Source of the DNA: Microbacterium oryzae
Lineage (GTDB): Bacteria > Actinomycetota > Actinomycetes > Actinomycetales > Microbacteriaceae
NCBI RefSeq assembly: GCF_009735645.1
Contig: NZ_CP032550.1
Span: 310,001-374,000, forward strand
Direction: 5' to 3'
DNA: 64,000 nt
The notes under the pieces are model-generated. The model saw only the letters and a list, made by a program, of their open reading frames with translations, made no database searches and was not told where the DNA came from. Position 1 is the first letter of the stretch, and each line of letters opens with the position of its first letter. A program made the translations under genes and the position numbers. Below are positions 52,104 through 60,488 of the stretch, piece after piece.

Positions 52104-53234
52104 TCAGGCGAGCGAGACCGGCAGCCGGCGACCGGCCAGGCGCCGGGGCTCTGCGGCCAGGCGTGCCGCGACGCCCGCGATCGCGCGTGCGGCGACGTCG
52201 TCCGGGTGCGACACCACGACCGGGTCGCCCGCGTCCCCGCCCTGGCGGAGCGCGGGACTGAGGGGAATCGACGCCAGCAGCGGCACCTCGGCCTCGGCCG
52301 ACGAGAGCGCCGCTGCGACGGCCTGGCCGCCGCCCTCGCCGAACAGCGCGAGCGAACTGCCGTCGGGGAGGGTGAGCGCGGCCATGTTCTCGATAACGCC
52401 GATCACCTTCTGCCCGGTCTGCCGGGCCACCAGACCGCTGCGCACGGCGACGTCGGATGCGGCGGCCTGCGGCGTCGTCACGACGAGCACGTCGGCGTGC
52501 GGGAGGAGCTGACCCACCGAGATGGCGATGTCGCCCGTGCCCGGCGGCATGTCGATGAGGAGCACGTCGATGTCGCCGAAGAACACGTCGGTGAGGAACT
52601 GCTGGACCGTGCGATGCAGCATCGGCCCGCGCCACGCCACCGCCTCGTCGGGGCGCTGCAGGAACATCCCGATCGAGATCGCCTTCACGCCGTGCGCGAC
52701 GGGCGGGAGGATGAGGTCGCCGACCTGGGTGGGCGACGGCGCGACGCCGTCGACGGAGAGCCCCAGGAGCGCGGGGATGGAGAAGCCGTGCACGTCGGCG
52801 TCGATGAGGCCCACCTTCAGCCCGTGCTGCGCGAGCGCGACGGCGAGGTTGGCGGTCACGGTCGACTTGCCGACGCCGCCCTTGCCGCTCGTGACGGCGA
52901 TGACGCGCGTGAGCGAGTCCGGACCGAACGGCATGGCGCGGCTGCCGCGGAGGCGCTCGGTGAGCGCCTTCCGCTGCGCGGGCGTCATGACGCCGATCTC
53001 CAGCGCGACCGGGGTCGATCCCGCCGCGCGCTCGGCGGCCGCGCGCACGTCCTGCTCGATCCGGTCGGCCGCCGGGCATCCGACGATCGTGAGGGCGATC
53101 TCCACGCGCACGGCGCCGCCGTCCGCGCGCACCTCGCGCACCATGTCCAGCTCCGACAGGGGCCGGCGCAGCTCCGGGTCGGACACGCGGCCGACGGCGG
53201 CGCGGACGGCGTCGACGACCTGCTCAGCGCTCAT
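52104..53234 (-). CDS. mrp: Mrp/NBP35 family Fe-S cluster carrier ATPase
   Basis: The 376-residue protein has an N-terminal MIP18/DUF59 domain (about 1-85) and a ParA-like ATPase domain with the deviant Walker A SGKGGVGKST, IDADVHGFSIP and LLIDMPPGTGD. It lacks a CxxC pair in the C-terminal part, so how it holds a cluster is uncertain. It is thought to carry Fe-S clusters to apo-proteins. Start ATG 53234 (GAGG 6 bases upstream) overlaps DUF1003; ATG 53264 is the alternative. It is the last gene of a three-gene operon. Confidence 0.93.
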   Translation of the reverse strand: MSAEQVVDAVRAAVGRVSDPELRRPLSELDMVREVRADGGAVRVEIALTIVGCPAADRIEQDVRAAAERAAGSTPVALEIGVMTPAQRKALTERLRGSRAMPFGPDSLTRVIAVTSGKGGVGKSTVTANLAVALAQHGLKVGLIDADVHGFSIPALLGLSVDGVAPSPTQVGDLILPPVAHGVKAISIGMFLQRPDEAVAWRGPMLHRTVQQFLTDVFFGDIDVLLIDMPPGTGDIAISVGQLLPHADVLVVTTPQAAASDVAVRSGLVARQTGQKVIGVIENMAALTLPDGSSLALFGEGGGQAVAAALSSAEAEVPLLASIPLSPALRQGGDAGDPVVVSHPDDVAARAIAGVAARLAAEPRRLAGRRLPVSLA

Positions 53235-53748
53235 CGCGAGCCTCGTCGGCGTCCGCCCGGCCATCCCGCTCGTCGAGCCGGTCGAGCAGCGAGCGGAGCT
53301 CGTCGCGCAGCACGTCGCGCGAGACCATGCGCTCCTCGACCTCCGTGAGGGCCATCCGCAGCGCCACGATCTCCCGGGCGAGGTACTCGGTGTCGGCGAG
53401 GTTCCGCTCGGCGCGCTGGCGATCCTGCTCCATGCCCACGCGGTCGCGATCGTCCTGGCGGTTCTGCGCGAGCAGGATGAGGGGCGCCGCGTACGACGCC
53501 TGCAGCGAGAGGACGAGCGTGAGCGCGGTGAAGCCGAGGGCCGCCGAGTCGAAGCGCCAGCCCTCCGGCATGAGCGAGTTCCACGCCATCCAGGCGGCGC
53601 AGAACAGGGTGAGCCCGATGAGGAACCAGGGCGTGCCCATCGCGCGGGCGATCCACTCGGTGGCGCGGCCGAAGCGGTCGCGGTCGCGGCCGTCGTAGGC
53701 GGTGTCGATGCGGGGGCGGCGGCCCCGCATCTCGGATGCGCGCGCCAT
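53224..53748 (-). CDS. DUF1003 membrane protein
   Basis: The 174-residue protein has the DUF1003 pattern: DRFGRATEWIARAMGTPWFLIGLTLFCAAWMAWNSL (helix 1) then PLILLAQNRQDDRDRVGMEQDRQRAERNLADTEYLAREI, with helix 2 in between (GFTALTLVLSLQASYAAPLILLAQN), and a C-terminal coiled coil. Function is unknown; the family often occurs with MgtE/CBS proteins. It overlaps both neighbours (TGATG at the start, 11 bases at the end), so the operon is tightly coupled. Confidence 0.92.
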   Translation of the reverse strand: MARASEMRGRRPRIDTAYDGRDRDRFGRATEWIARAMGTPWFLIGLTLFCAAWMAWNSLMPEGWRFDSAALGFTALTLVLSLQASYAAPLILLAQNRQDDRDRVGMEQDRQRAERNLADTEYLAREIVALRMALTEVEERMVSRDVLRDELRSLLDRLDERDGRADADEARDER

Positions 53749-55037
53749 CACCGGCGCACCGTCGGGATCGAGCCGGTCGCGGGGCTCCGCGGGATCTCCT
53801 CATCGGGGTCCTGCGAGCGCCAGTCCTCCGGGAGGAGGTAGTCGAGCACGTCGTCGACGGTCACCGCGCCGACGAGCCGGTGCGCGGCGTCGGTCACGGG
53901 GAGGGCGACGAGGTCGTAGCTCGCGAGCCGACGCGCGACCTCCGACGCCGAGCCGGTCACCGGCACGGCCTCGATGGTGTCGTCGAGGATGGCCCCGATC
54001 CGCTCGTGGGGCGGGTAGCGGAGCATGCGCTGGAAGTGCACGGCGCCGAGGAACCGTCCGGTCGGGGTCTCGTACGGCGGCAGCGTGACGTACACGCTCG
54101 CGGCGAGGGCGGGGTGCAGCTCATGGCGCCGGATGAGCGCGAGCGCCTCGGCGATGGTCGCGTCCGCCGGCAGGATGATCGGCTCGGTCGTCATGAGGCC
54201 GCCCGCGGTGTCGGCGCCGTAGCGCAGCAGCATGCGGACGTCCTCCGCCTCCTCGGGCTCCATGAGGTCGAGGAGCTCCTCGCTGCGCTGCGGGGCGAGC
54301 TCGGCGAGGAGGTCGGCGGCGTCGTCGGGGTCCATGGCGTCGAGCACGTTCGCCGCGCGGGCGTCGCCGAGCTTCTCGAGGATGTGCACCTGGTCGTCCT
54401 CGGGCATCTCCTCGAGGGCGTCGGCGAGGCGGTCGTCGGAGAGCTCCTCGGCCACCTCGATCATCCGCTCCTCGGGCAGATCGAGCAGGGTGTTCGCCAG
54501 ATCGGCCGCGCGCAGCTCGGCGTAGCTCGCGGCCAGGTGCTCGGCGGACTGCGCCTCGCCCGGCGTGTGGTGCTCGCGCACCTGGCTCCACGGCGCGAAC
54601 GTCGTCGGCCCCTTGGCGAACGGCGACGCGCTGGTCTTCGGCTTGCGCAGGAAGAGCTGCCCGACCGACCACTCGCCGATGCGGTTCGGCTCGATAGCGA
54701 CGTCCTCGATCGTGGCCGACCCACTGCCGTCCTTGAAGTGCACGCGGCGGCCGATGAGCTCGGCCATCACCCGCACCTCCTCGGCGCGCGGCTGGAAGCG
54801 GCGCACGTTGATGAGGCCGGTCGTGATGACCTGGCCCTGCGCGATGGAGGTGATGCGGCCGATCGCGACGAACACGTGGCGACGGCCCGGGATCTCGCAC
54901 ACGAGGCCGATGACGCTCGGAGCACCCGTACTTCGATACACGACGACGACGTCGCGGACCCGACCGAGCCGGTCGCCGGTGGGGTCGAAGACAGGGCACC
55001 CGGCCAGGCGCGCCACGAACACCCTCTGCGTACTCAC
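53748..55037 (-). CDS. MgtE N-terminal and CBS domain protein without channel domain
   Basis: The 429-residue cytosolic protein has a PRC-barrel-like start (VFVARLAGCPVFDPTGDRLGRVRDVVVV), an MgtE_N helical domain (LANTLLDLPEERMIEVAEELSDDRLADALEEMPEDD with repeating A-D-L-E), and a CBS pair (GLMTTEPIILPADATIAEALALIRR and VTDAAHRLVGAVTVDDVLDYLLPEDW). It lacks the MgtE membrane channel, so it is probably a magnesium or nucleotide sensor and not a transporter. GTG 55037 lies 6 bases after TACGCT. Confidence 0.88.
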   Translation of the reverse strand: MSTQRVFVARLAGCPVFDPTGDRLGRVRDVVVVYRSTGAPSVIGLVCEIPGRRHVFVAIGRITSIAQGQVITTGLINVRRFQPRAEEVRVMAELIGRRVHFKDGSGSATIEDVAIEPNRIGEWSVGQLFLRKPKTSASPFAKGPTTFAPWSQVREHHTPGEAQSAEHLAASYAELRAADLANTLLDLPEERMIEVAEELSDDRLADALEEMPEDDQVHILEKLGDARAANVLDAMDPDDAADLLAELAPQRSEELLDLMEPEEAEDVRMLLRYGADTAGGLMTTEPIILPADATIAEALALIRRHELHPALAASVYVTLPPYETPTGRFLGAVHFQRMLRYPPHERIGAILDDTIEAVPVTGSASEVARRLASYDLVALPVTDAAHRLVGAVTVDDVLDYLLPEDWRSQDPDEEIPRSPATGSIPTVRR

Positions 55038-55043
55038 CTGCCC

Positions 55044-55049
55044 AGCGTA
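55044..55049 (-). promoter_or_regulatory. -10 box of the MgtE_N/CBS-DUF1003-mrp operon
   Basis: TACGCT on the minus strand ends 6 bases before GTG 55037. Confidence 0.5.
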
Positions 55050-55132
55050 ATGCGCCCGCCCCGGCCTCCGCGGGGCGCGCGACTCACAGGCGGGGCATAG
55101 GCGGGGAAGAGAGGGCCGTCGCATGCCCATGG

Positions 55133-55138
55133 GACAAT
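55133..55138 (+). promoter_or_regulatory. possible -10 box of the GSP17M-like gene
   Basis: GACAAT ends 6 bases before ATG 55145; the first T of TANNNT is replaced. Confidence 0.35.
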
Positions 55139-55144
55139 GCCGCC

Positions 55145-55867
55145 ATGAGCATGTGGAGCGGACTGGGCAAGGCCCCGGAGGTCGGGGAGACGGTCGCGAG
55201 CTTCCGCGACTACGACGGCGCGCTGAAGGCGGTGTCCAAGCTCATCGAGGCGGATGTCCCCGCGCGCGACATCGCGATCGTCGGCACCGCGCTGCGATCG
55301 GTGGAGAAGATCACGGGGCGGCTCGGCTGGGCGCAGGCCGCGTGGTCGGGCGCCCTCAACGGCGTCCTCCTCGGGCTCCTCCTCGGCGCGATGGTCGTCA
55401 TCTGGACCCCGGCGCTGCCGATGGGCGCCTTCGTGGGGATGATCCTCCTCGGCGTGGCGATGGGGATGGTCTTCCGCCTCGTCAGCTACATGATGGTCCG
55501 CCGGCGCCGCGACTTCGCGAGCGTCATGCAGGTGACCGCCGACCACTACGAGATCGCCGTCCAGCGCTCGAGCGCCGGCCGCGCCCGGCAGACGCTCGGC
55601 ATCGCGCCGGAGCGCCCCGTGCGCGTGGACACCGAGTCGCTGAGCGAGCCGCCGCGCTACGGCGTGCGCGTCGACCCCCGCACCGGCACCCCCGTCGCGG
55701 CCCCCGTCGAGCAGGCCGAGGACGGCGCCCCGCTGGCGGCCGAGGACGGCGCCCCGCTGCCCGACGACGGCGAGCGTCCGGCAGCGGTCGCCGTGCCGGA
55801 GCCCGACGAGCAGCACGACCGGCAGCACGACGGGCAGGTCGGCGAGCACCGCGACGAGCGGGCGTGA
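55145..55867 (+). CDS. general stress protein 17M-like membrane protein
   Basis: The 240-residue protein begins with a GSP17M/YflT-like domain (GETVASFRDYDGALKAVSKLIEADVPARDIAIVGTALRSVEKITGRLG), then two helices (LNGVLLGLLLGAMVVIWT and FVGMILLGVAMGMVF), a cytosolic part and a disordered acidic tail. The tail contains a 21-bp direct repeat (55715-55735 and 55739-55759) coding AEDGAPL twice and ends His/Gln-rich. Role unknown. GTGA overlap couples it to the hydrolase gene. Confidence 0.82.
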   Translation: MSMWSGLGKAPEVGETVASFRDYDGALKAVSKLIEADVPARDIAIVGTALRSVEKITGRLGWAQAAWSGALNGVLLGLLLGAMVVIWTPALPMGAFVGMILLGVAMGMVFRLVSYMMVRRRRDFASVMQVTADHYEIAVQRSSAGRARQTLGIAPERPVRVDTESLSEPPRYGVRVDPRTGTPVAAPVEQAEDGAPLAAEDGAPLPDDGERPAAVAVPEPDEQHDRQHDGQVGEHRDERA

Positions 55868-56532
55868 CCGCGGAGATCCCCGCGACCATCCCGGTCGAAC
55901 TGCCGTCGGGGTCCGTGGACCTCCCGGCCGCGGTCGGCGTGCCGGAGGGCGCGTGGGCGACTCTCGCGATCGCCCACGGCGCCGGCGCGGGCAAGGACCA
56001 TCCGTTCCTCGTCGGCTTCGCGGCGGCCGTCCGCGAAGCCGGCATCGCCACCGTGCGCTTCGACTTCCCGTACGTCGCCGCGGGGCGCAGGCTGCCCGGC
56101 CCCGCCGCGCACGCGGTGACGGCATGGCGCGCGGTCGTCGACTTCGCGGCGGGCCTTCCCGGGCCCCTGTGGGCGGCGGGGAAGTCGTACGGCGGGCGGA
56201 TGGCCTCGGTCGCCGCCGCGGAGGGCGGCTTCGACGTCGCGGGGCTCGTCTACCTCGCGTACCCGCTGCACCCGCCCGGCAGACCCGAGAAGCCGCGGGC
56301 GGACCACCTGCCGGCCATCGGCCATCCGCAGCTGTTCGTCTCGGGGGAGAACGACCCGTTCATCCAGCCGCGCGCGCAGTTCGACGAGGCGGTCGCCTCC
56401 TGTCAGGACGCGACCGTGACGTGGGTGCCGGGCGCCGTGCACGGGTTCGAGGTGAAGGGGAGCAGGCGCCCCGCCGACGAGATCGGCGCAGCGCTCGCCG
56501 ATCCCGTCGCCCGGTTCATCCGCGCGCGCTGA
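55864..56532 (+). CDS. alpha/beta-hydrolase (KANL3/Tex30-like dienelactone-hydrolase family)
   Basis: The 222-residue protein has ATLAIAHGAGAGKDHPFL (oxyanion hole), VRFDFPYVAAGRRLPGP, the nucleophile elbow AGKSYGGRMAS and VSGENDPFIQP (catalytic Asp), with His in VPGAVHGFEV. It matches the small KANL3/Tex30-like group of alpha/beta hydrolases. Substrate is unknown. Its GTG overlaps the preceding stop. It is convergent with pepP with 6 bases between. Confidence 0.85.
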   Translation: MTAEIPATIPVELPSGSVDLPAAVGVPEGAWATLAIAHGAGAGKDHPFLVGFAAAVREAGIATVRFDFPYVAAGRRLPGPAAHAVTAWRAVVDFAAGLPGPLWAAGKSYGGRMASVAAAEGGFDVAGLVYLAYPLHPPGRPEKPRADHLPAIGHPQLFVSGENDPFIQPRAQFDEAVASCQDATVTWVPGAVHGFEVKGSRRPADEIGAALADPVARFIRAR

Positions 56533-56538
56533 GGGCGA

Positions 56539-57963
56539 TCAGCTCCGCAGCCGCGCGATCCACGCCTCGACCTCGTCGGCCGTGCGCGGGATGTCGGCGG
56601 AGAGGTTCACCGGGCCGTCTTCGGTCATGAGGATGTCGTCCTCGATCCGCACGCCGATGCCGCGGTACTCCTCCGGCACCGTGAGGTCGTCGATCTGGAA
56701 GTACAGCCCCGGCTCGATCGTGAAGACCATTCCGGGCTCCAGCGCGCCGTCGTAGTACATCTCCCGGCGGGCCTGCGCGCAGTCGTGCACGTCGATGCCG
56801 AGGTGGTGGCTCGTGCCGTGCACCATGTAGCGGCGCTGCTGTCCGCCGCGGTCGGCATCGAGCGCCTCCTCGGCGGTGACGGGGAGGAGGCCCCACTCGG
56901 CGGTGCGGGCGGCGATGACGCCCATCGCGGCCTCGTGCACGGCGCGGAACCTCACGCCGGGGCGCGCAGCGGCGAACGCGGCGTCGGCCGCCTCGCGGAC
57001 GGTCTCGTAGATGCGGCGCTGGATGTCGGTGAACGTGCCGCTCACGGGCAGCGTGCGGGTGACGTCGGCGGTGTAGAGGCTGTCGACCTCCGCGCCGGCG
57101 TCGATGAGGATGAGGTCGCCGGGGCGCACGGCGCCGTCGTTGCGCGTCCAGTGCAGGTAGCACGCGTGCGCGCCGGAGGCCGCGATGGTGTCGTAGCCCT
57201 CCCAGTTGCCGTCGCTGCGGGCGCGCTGGTGGAACACGCCCTCGACCACCCGCTCGCCGCGCGGGTGCGCGACGGCGCGGGGGAGCTCGCGGACGATGTC
57301 GTCGAACCCGGCCGCCGTGACGGCGACGGCGAGCTTCATCTGCTCGATCTCGTACGCGTCCTTCACGAGGCGGAGCTCGGAGACGAAGCGGGTGAGCTCG
57401 GGGTCGTCGTCGAGCACGCGGTCGTCCTCGCCCGCCGTGAACTCCTCGAGGCGGGCGGTCGGCACATCGAGGTCGGCGGCGACCTGCGCAAGCGAGGGGC
57501 GCGGGCCCACCCAGAACTCGCCGATCGACGCGTCGCGGTAGAACTCGGGCGTCTCGCGCGTCGCGCGATCGCGGAGGAAGAGGGTGACGTCGTGGCCGTC
57601 GGCGCTGTCGTCGCGCGGGTCGAAGACGAGGACCGAGTCCGGCACGGCGTCGACGGCCCAGCCGGTGAGGTGGGCGAAGGCGGAGTGCGCGCGGAACGGG
57701 TAGTCGGTGTCGTTGCTGCGCTGCTTGAAGGAGCCCGCCGGGATGACGAGGCGCTGCCCGGGGAACGCCGCGGAGACGGCGGCGCGTCGGCGCGCGGCGT
57801 GCGCGGCCTGCTCGCGCGCGGCGGGGAGCGGCTCGGCGCGCTCGGCCCATCCGCTGGAGATGACGTCGAGGAAGCCCTGCGGGTAGGGCTGGCGACGGTT
57901 CGTGTTGGAGTCGGCGGCCTTCTGCTCGGTCGCGGCCTGGGTGCTCGTCTCGCCGGTGGTCAT
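56539..57963 (-). CDS. pepP: Xaa-Pro aminopeptidase (M24B)
   Basis: The 474-residue enzyme has an N-terminal AMP_N domain (about 70-215) and a pita-bread metallopeptidase domain. The five metal ligands are visible: Asp and Asp in ILIDAGAEVDSLYTADVTRT, His in HGTSHHLGIDVHD, Glu in FTIEPGLYF and Glu in GVRIEDDILM. It removes N-terminal residues before proline. ATG 57963 lies 6 bases after GAGACT on the minus strand, a weak -10. Confidence 0.94.
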   Translation of the reverse strand: MTTGETSTQAATEQKAADSNTNRRQPYPQGFLDVISSGWAERAEPLPAAREQAAHAARRRAAVSAAFPGQRLVIPAGSFKQRSNDTDYPFRAHSAFAHLTGWAVDAVPDSVLVFDPRDDSADGHDVTLFLRDRATRETPEFYRDASIGEFWVGPRPSLAQVAADLDVPTARLEEFTAGEDDRVLDDDPELTRFVSELRLVKDAYEIEQMKLAVAVTAAGFDDIVRELPRAVAHPRGERVVEGVFHQRARSDGNWEGYDTIAASGAHACYLHWTRNDGAVRPGDLILIDAGAEVDSLYTADVTRTLPVSGTFTDIQRRIYETVREAADAAFAAARPGVRFRAVHEAAMGVIAARTAEWGLLPVTAEEALDADRGGQQRRYMVHGTSHHLGIDVHDCAQARREMYYDGALEPGMVFTIEPGLYFQIDDLTVPEEYRGIGVRIEDDILMTEDGPVNLSADIPRTADEVEAWIARLRS

Positions 57964-57969
57964 GCCCTC

Positions 57970-57975
57970 AGTCTC
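57970..57975 (-). promoter_or_regulatory. possible -10 box of pepP
   Basis: GAGACT on the minus strand ends 6 bases before ATG 57963; only A2 and T6 fit. Confidence 0.35.
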
Positions 57976-58006
57976 TCACCGCGCGGGCCGCACCGTCCGT
58001 GCCGCC

Positions 58007-58012
58007 TAGGCT
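58007..58012 (+). promoter_or_regulatory. -10 box of the DUF3054 gene
   Basis: TAGGCT ends 6 bases before ATG 58019. Confidence 0.55.
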
Positions 58013-58018
58013 GGAGGG

Positions 58019-58402
58019 ATGGCCGCACCCGCTCGCTACCGCACCGTCGTCCTCAGCGCGGTCGCCGACATCGTGCTCGTCGTCGTGTTCGCGGCGCTCG
58101 GACTCGCCAGTCACGAGGGCGGCGTCGATGCGGCCGGTCTCGGCCGCGTCGCGTGGCCGTTCCTCGTCGCGCTCGCCGCGGGCTGGGCGATCGCGCGCGC
58201 CTGGCGCCGGCCGCTCGCGCCGCTGCGGACGGGTGCCGTGGTCTGGGCGGTGACGGCCGCCGGAGGACTGCTGCTGCGCGTCGCGACCGGCGGGGGCGCG
58301 GCCATCCCGTTCGTCATCGTGACCGCCGTCGTGCTGGCCGCGTTCCTCATCGGCTGGCGCGCGATCTCCCATGTCTCCCTGCGCGCGGCTGCCCGGCGCT
58401 GA
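58019..58402 (+). CDS. DUF3054 membrane protein
   Basis: The 127-residue protein has four helices (LSAVADIVLVVVFAALGLASH, VAWPFLVALAAGWAIARAW, GAVVWAVTAAGGLLLRV, IPFVIVTAVVLAAFLIGWR). Motifs R-x-x-x-H-E and W-x-x-x-P fit DUF3054, an actinobacterial family of unknown function. TAGGCT 6 bases upstream predicts leaderless translation. Its stop is followed by a hairpin (58425-58439) overlapping the convergent gene's stop. Confidence 0.88.
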   Translation: MAAPARYRTVVLSAVADIVLVVVFAALGLASHEGGVDAAGLGRVAWPFLVALAAGWAIARAWRRPLAPLRTGAVVWAVTAAGGLLLRVATGGGAAIPFVIVTAVVLAAFLIGWRAISHVSLRAAARR

Positions 58403-58430
58403 AACCCGCAGGGAGTGAGAAGCGGCCGGC

Positions 58431-59459
58431 TCAGCCGGCGGGCTCGAGCTGCACGACGAGCGGGCGGTGATCGCTGCCGGCATCGTCGAGGTTGGTGAGC
58501 ACGAGCGACCCGGTCGCGGTCCATGCCGCGGAGTGCATGACGTGGTCGATCGGCGCGGCGAGCAACGCGGGCACGCCGGTCGGCCAGGTGCCGACCCCGC
58601 CGTTCCCGGTCTCGGAGGCCGCGTCCGTGCAGGCGCCGAGGTCGCCGCCGTCGACGCCGAGCGACGCCATGTGGTCGATGGTCGCGTTGAAGTCGCCGGC
58701 GAGGATGACGTTCCCGCCCGCACACTGGTCGGCGACCCAGCGGAGGTCCTCCGCCCAGGCGTCCATGTACTCGGGCTGCGGCGACACCGCGTGCACGGCC
58801 ACGACGATCGGCCCCTCGCCGTCGACGGGCATCGCCACGACGCTCGGCACGACCTCGGTGTTGCTGGTGAGGTCGCTCGACGCCTCGATGACGGAGTAGT
58901 CGCCGAGCTCGGGGGAGATGAGCACCGTGGTCTCCCAGGCCTGCGGGCCGTCCTGCACCTCGGGGCGGAGCGCCACGTGATGCACCCACATCGGGCTGCC
59001 GAGGTCGCGCATCGCGACGGCGACCTCCTCGCCGACGTACTCGGCAGTCTCGGGGAGCGCGACGACGTCCACGCCCATCGCGACGGCGGTCTGCGCGATC
59101 TCGTCGGCGCCCATCGCGTTGCCCTCGGTGTTCCACGTCATGACGCGCACGCTCGTGTCGGTGGCCTCCGGCAGCGAGTCGGTGCCGTAGCCGCGCACGC
59201 CGAGGACGACGCCGCCGCTGATCGCCCCGATCGCCGACACGAGCGCCATCGAGAGCGCGAATCCGCGCATCGGGCGGATGACGGCGAGCAGGAGGAAGAA
59301 GATCGTGACGACCGCGAGGACCACCACCACGGCGCCGCGCAGGGCCGCCAGCTGGGCGACGGGGAAGGTCTGCTCGAGGCGGAAGAAGCTCGGCCACGTG
59401 ACGATGGCGGTGGCGATCGCGAACAGCACGGTCACGAGGATCCCGAGCAAGCGCAGCAC
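58431..59459 (-). CDS. endonuclease/exonuclease/phosphatase family membrane protein
   Basis: The 342-residue protein has three N-terminal helices (LLGILVTVLFAIATAIVTWPS and two more to about residue 90), then an EEP catalytic domain outside or inside the membrane: VMTWNTEGNAMGADEIAQTAV, VVALPETAEYVG (catalytic Glu), GGNVILAGDFNATIDH (Asp, Asn) and IDHVMHS with the final GSDHRPLVVQL. Substrates can be nucleic acids or phospholipids. GTG 59459 lies 7 bases after TAGGGT, which fixes the start; upstream frame sequence is not part of the gene. Confidence 0.88.
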   Translation of the reverse strand: MLRLLGILVTVLFAIATAIVTWPSFFRLEQTFPVAQLAALRGAVVVVLAVVTIFFLLLAVIRPMRGFALSMALVSAIGAISGGVVLGVRGYGTDSLPEATDTSVRVMTWNTEGNAMGADEIAQTAVAMGVDVVALPETAEYVGEEVAVAMRDLGSPMWVHHVALRPEVQDGPQAWETTVLISPELGDYSVIEASSDLTSNTEVVPSVVAMPVDGEGPIVVAVHAVSPQPEYMDAWAEDLRWVADQCAGGNVILAGDFNATIDHMASLGVDGGDLGACTDAASETGNGGVGTWPTGVPALLAAPIDHVMHSAAWTATGSLVLTNLDDAGSDHRPLVVQLEPAG

Positions 59460-59466
59460 GGTCCCG

Positions 59467-59472
59467 ACCCTA
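59467..59472 (-). promoter_or_regulatory. -10 box of the EEP-family gene
   Basis: TAGGGT on the minus strand ends 7 bases before GTG 59459. Confidence 0.45.
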
Positions 59473-59540
59473 GGCAGGCCCGCTGGGAAACCGTCGCAAG
59501 CAGCCGCCGTGCCTGCCGGGAGACCCCTGCGCGCACACCG

Positions 59541-59546
59541 TACGAT
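59541..59546 (+). promoter_or_regulatory. -10 box of the PHP-domain gene
   Basis: TACGAT ends 7 bases before ATG 59554. Confidence 0.5.
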
Positions 59547-59553
59547 GAGGGAC

Positions 59554-60429
59554 ATGGACCAGGCGGGCGCACCGAGTGTGGAGGAGCCGGCCGACCTCCA
59601 TCTCCATTCCAACAGATCGGATGGCACAGAGCCGCCGGCGGATGTCGTGCGGTCCGCGCATGCGCACGGCGTGCGCACGGTCGCCCTCACCGATCACGAC
59701 ACCACCGCCGGCTGGGCCGAGGCCGCGGACGCCGCGGTGTCGCTGGGGATGACCTTCCTGCCGGGCGCGGAGCTCTCCACCCGCCTCGGCGGGCGGAGCG
59801 TGCACCTGCTGGCCTACCTGTTCGACCCGGACGCGGCGGACCTGCGCGCGCAGATGGACGACGTGCGCGGCGACCGGATGGGCCGGGCCGAGCGGATCGT
59901 GGCGAACATCTCGCGCGACTACGACCTCGGCTGGGACGACGTGGTGGCGCAGACGCGCTCGGGGGCGACGGTCGGCCGTCCCCACATCGCCGACGCGCTG
60001 GTCGCGGCGGGCATCGTCGCCGACCGGGGCGAGGCGTTCGCCGGCATCCTCCACCCGCGCGAGGGGTACTACGTCCCGCACGAGGCGCCCGACGTCTTCT
60101 CGGCGATCGCGCTCGTGCGCGAGGCCGGCGGCGTGCCGGTGATGGCGCATCCGGCGACGTCGAGCCGCTCGGGCATGATCCCCCTGCCGACGCTGCACGA
60201 CCTCATCGACGCCGGTCTGGCCGGATTCGAGATCGACCATCGCGAGAACACCGCGAGCGGGCGCCGCATCCTGCAGAAGCTGGTGGCCGAGCGCGACCTC
60301 ATCGCGACCGGCTCGAGCGACTACCACGGCCTGGGCAAGCCGAACCTCCCCGGGGAGAACACGACGCCGGCCGCGATGGTCGAGCGGATCATCGCGGCCG
60401 GCGTCGGGTCTCGTCCGGCTCGGCCCTGA
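59554..60429 (+). CDS. PHP-domain phosphoesterase (RNase AM/YciV type)
   Basis: The 291-residue protein has the PHP metal motifs: ADLHLHSNRSDGTEPP, VALTDHDTTAGWAEA, LPGAELS, VPVMAHPATSS, FEIDHRENT and TGSSDYHG. This matches YciV/RNase AM-like enzymes that act on 3',5'-nucleoside bisphosphates or RNA 5' ends. It is a single gene; its TGA stop at 60427-60429 lies in the base of the hairpin that follows. It starts 7 bases after TACGAT. Confidence 0.9.
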   Translation: MDQAGAPSVEEPADLHLHSNRSDGTEPPADVVRSAHAHGVRTVALTDHDTTAGWAEAADAAVSLGMTFLPGAELSTRLGGRSVHLLAYLFDPDAADLRAQMDDVRGDRMGRAERIVANISRDYDLGWDDVVAQTRSGATVGRPHIADALVAAGIVADRGEAFAGILHPREGYYVPHEAPDVFSAIALVREAGGVPVMAHPATSSRSGMIPLPTLHDLIDAGLAGFEIDHRENTASGRRILQKLVAERDLIATGSSDYHGLGKPNLPGENTTPAAMVERIIAAGVGSRPARP

Positions 60430-60476
60430 GGAGCTCGGCTTCCTGACGCGCGAGGCGCGTCGAGGTCAGCTCCTCA
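60427..60476. terminator. long hairpin between the PHP and DEAD-box genes
   Basis: TGAGGAGCT pairs with AGCTCCTCA, and inside GACGCGC pairs with GCGCGTC around GAG, flanked by a CCT/AGG pair. The PHP gene's stop codon forms part of the stem. Confidence 0.75.
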
Positions 60477-60488
60477 GAGCCCGGGACG

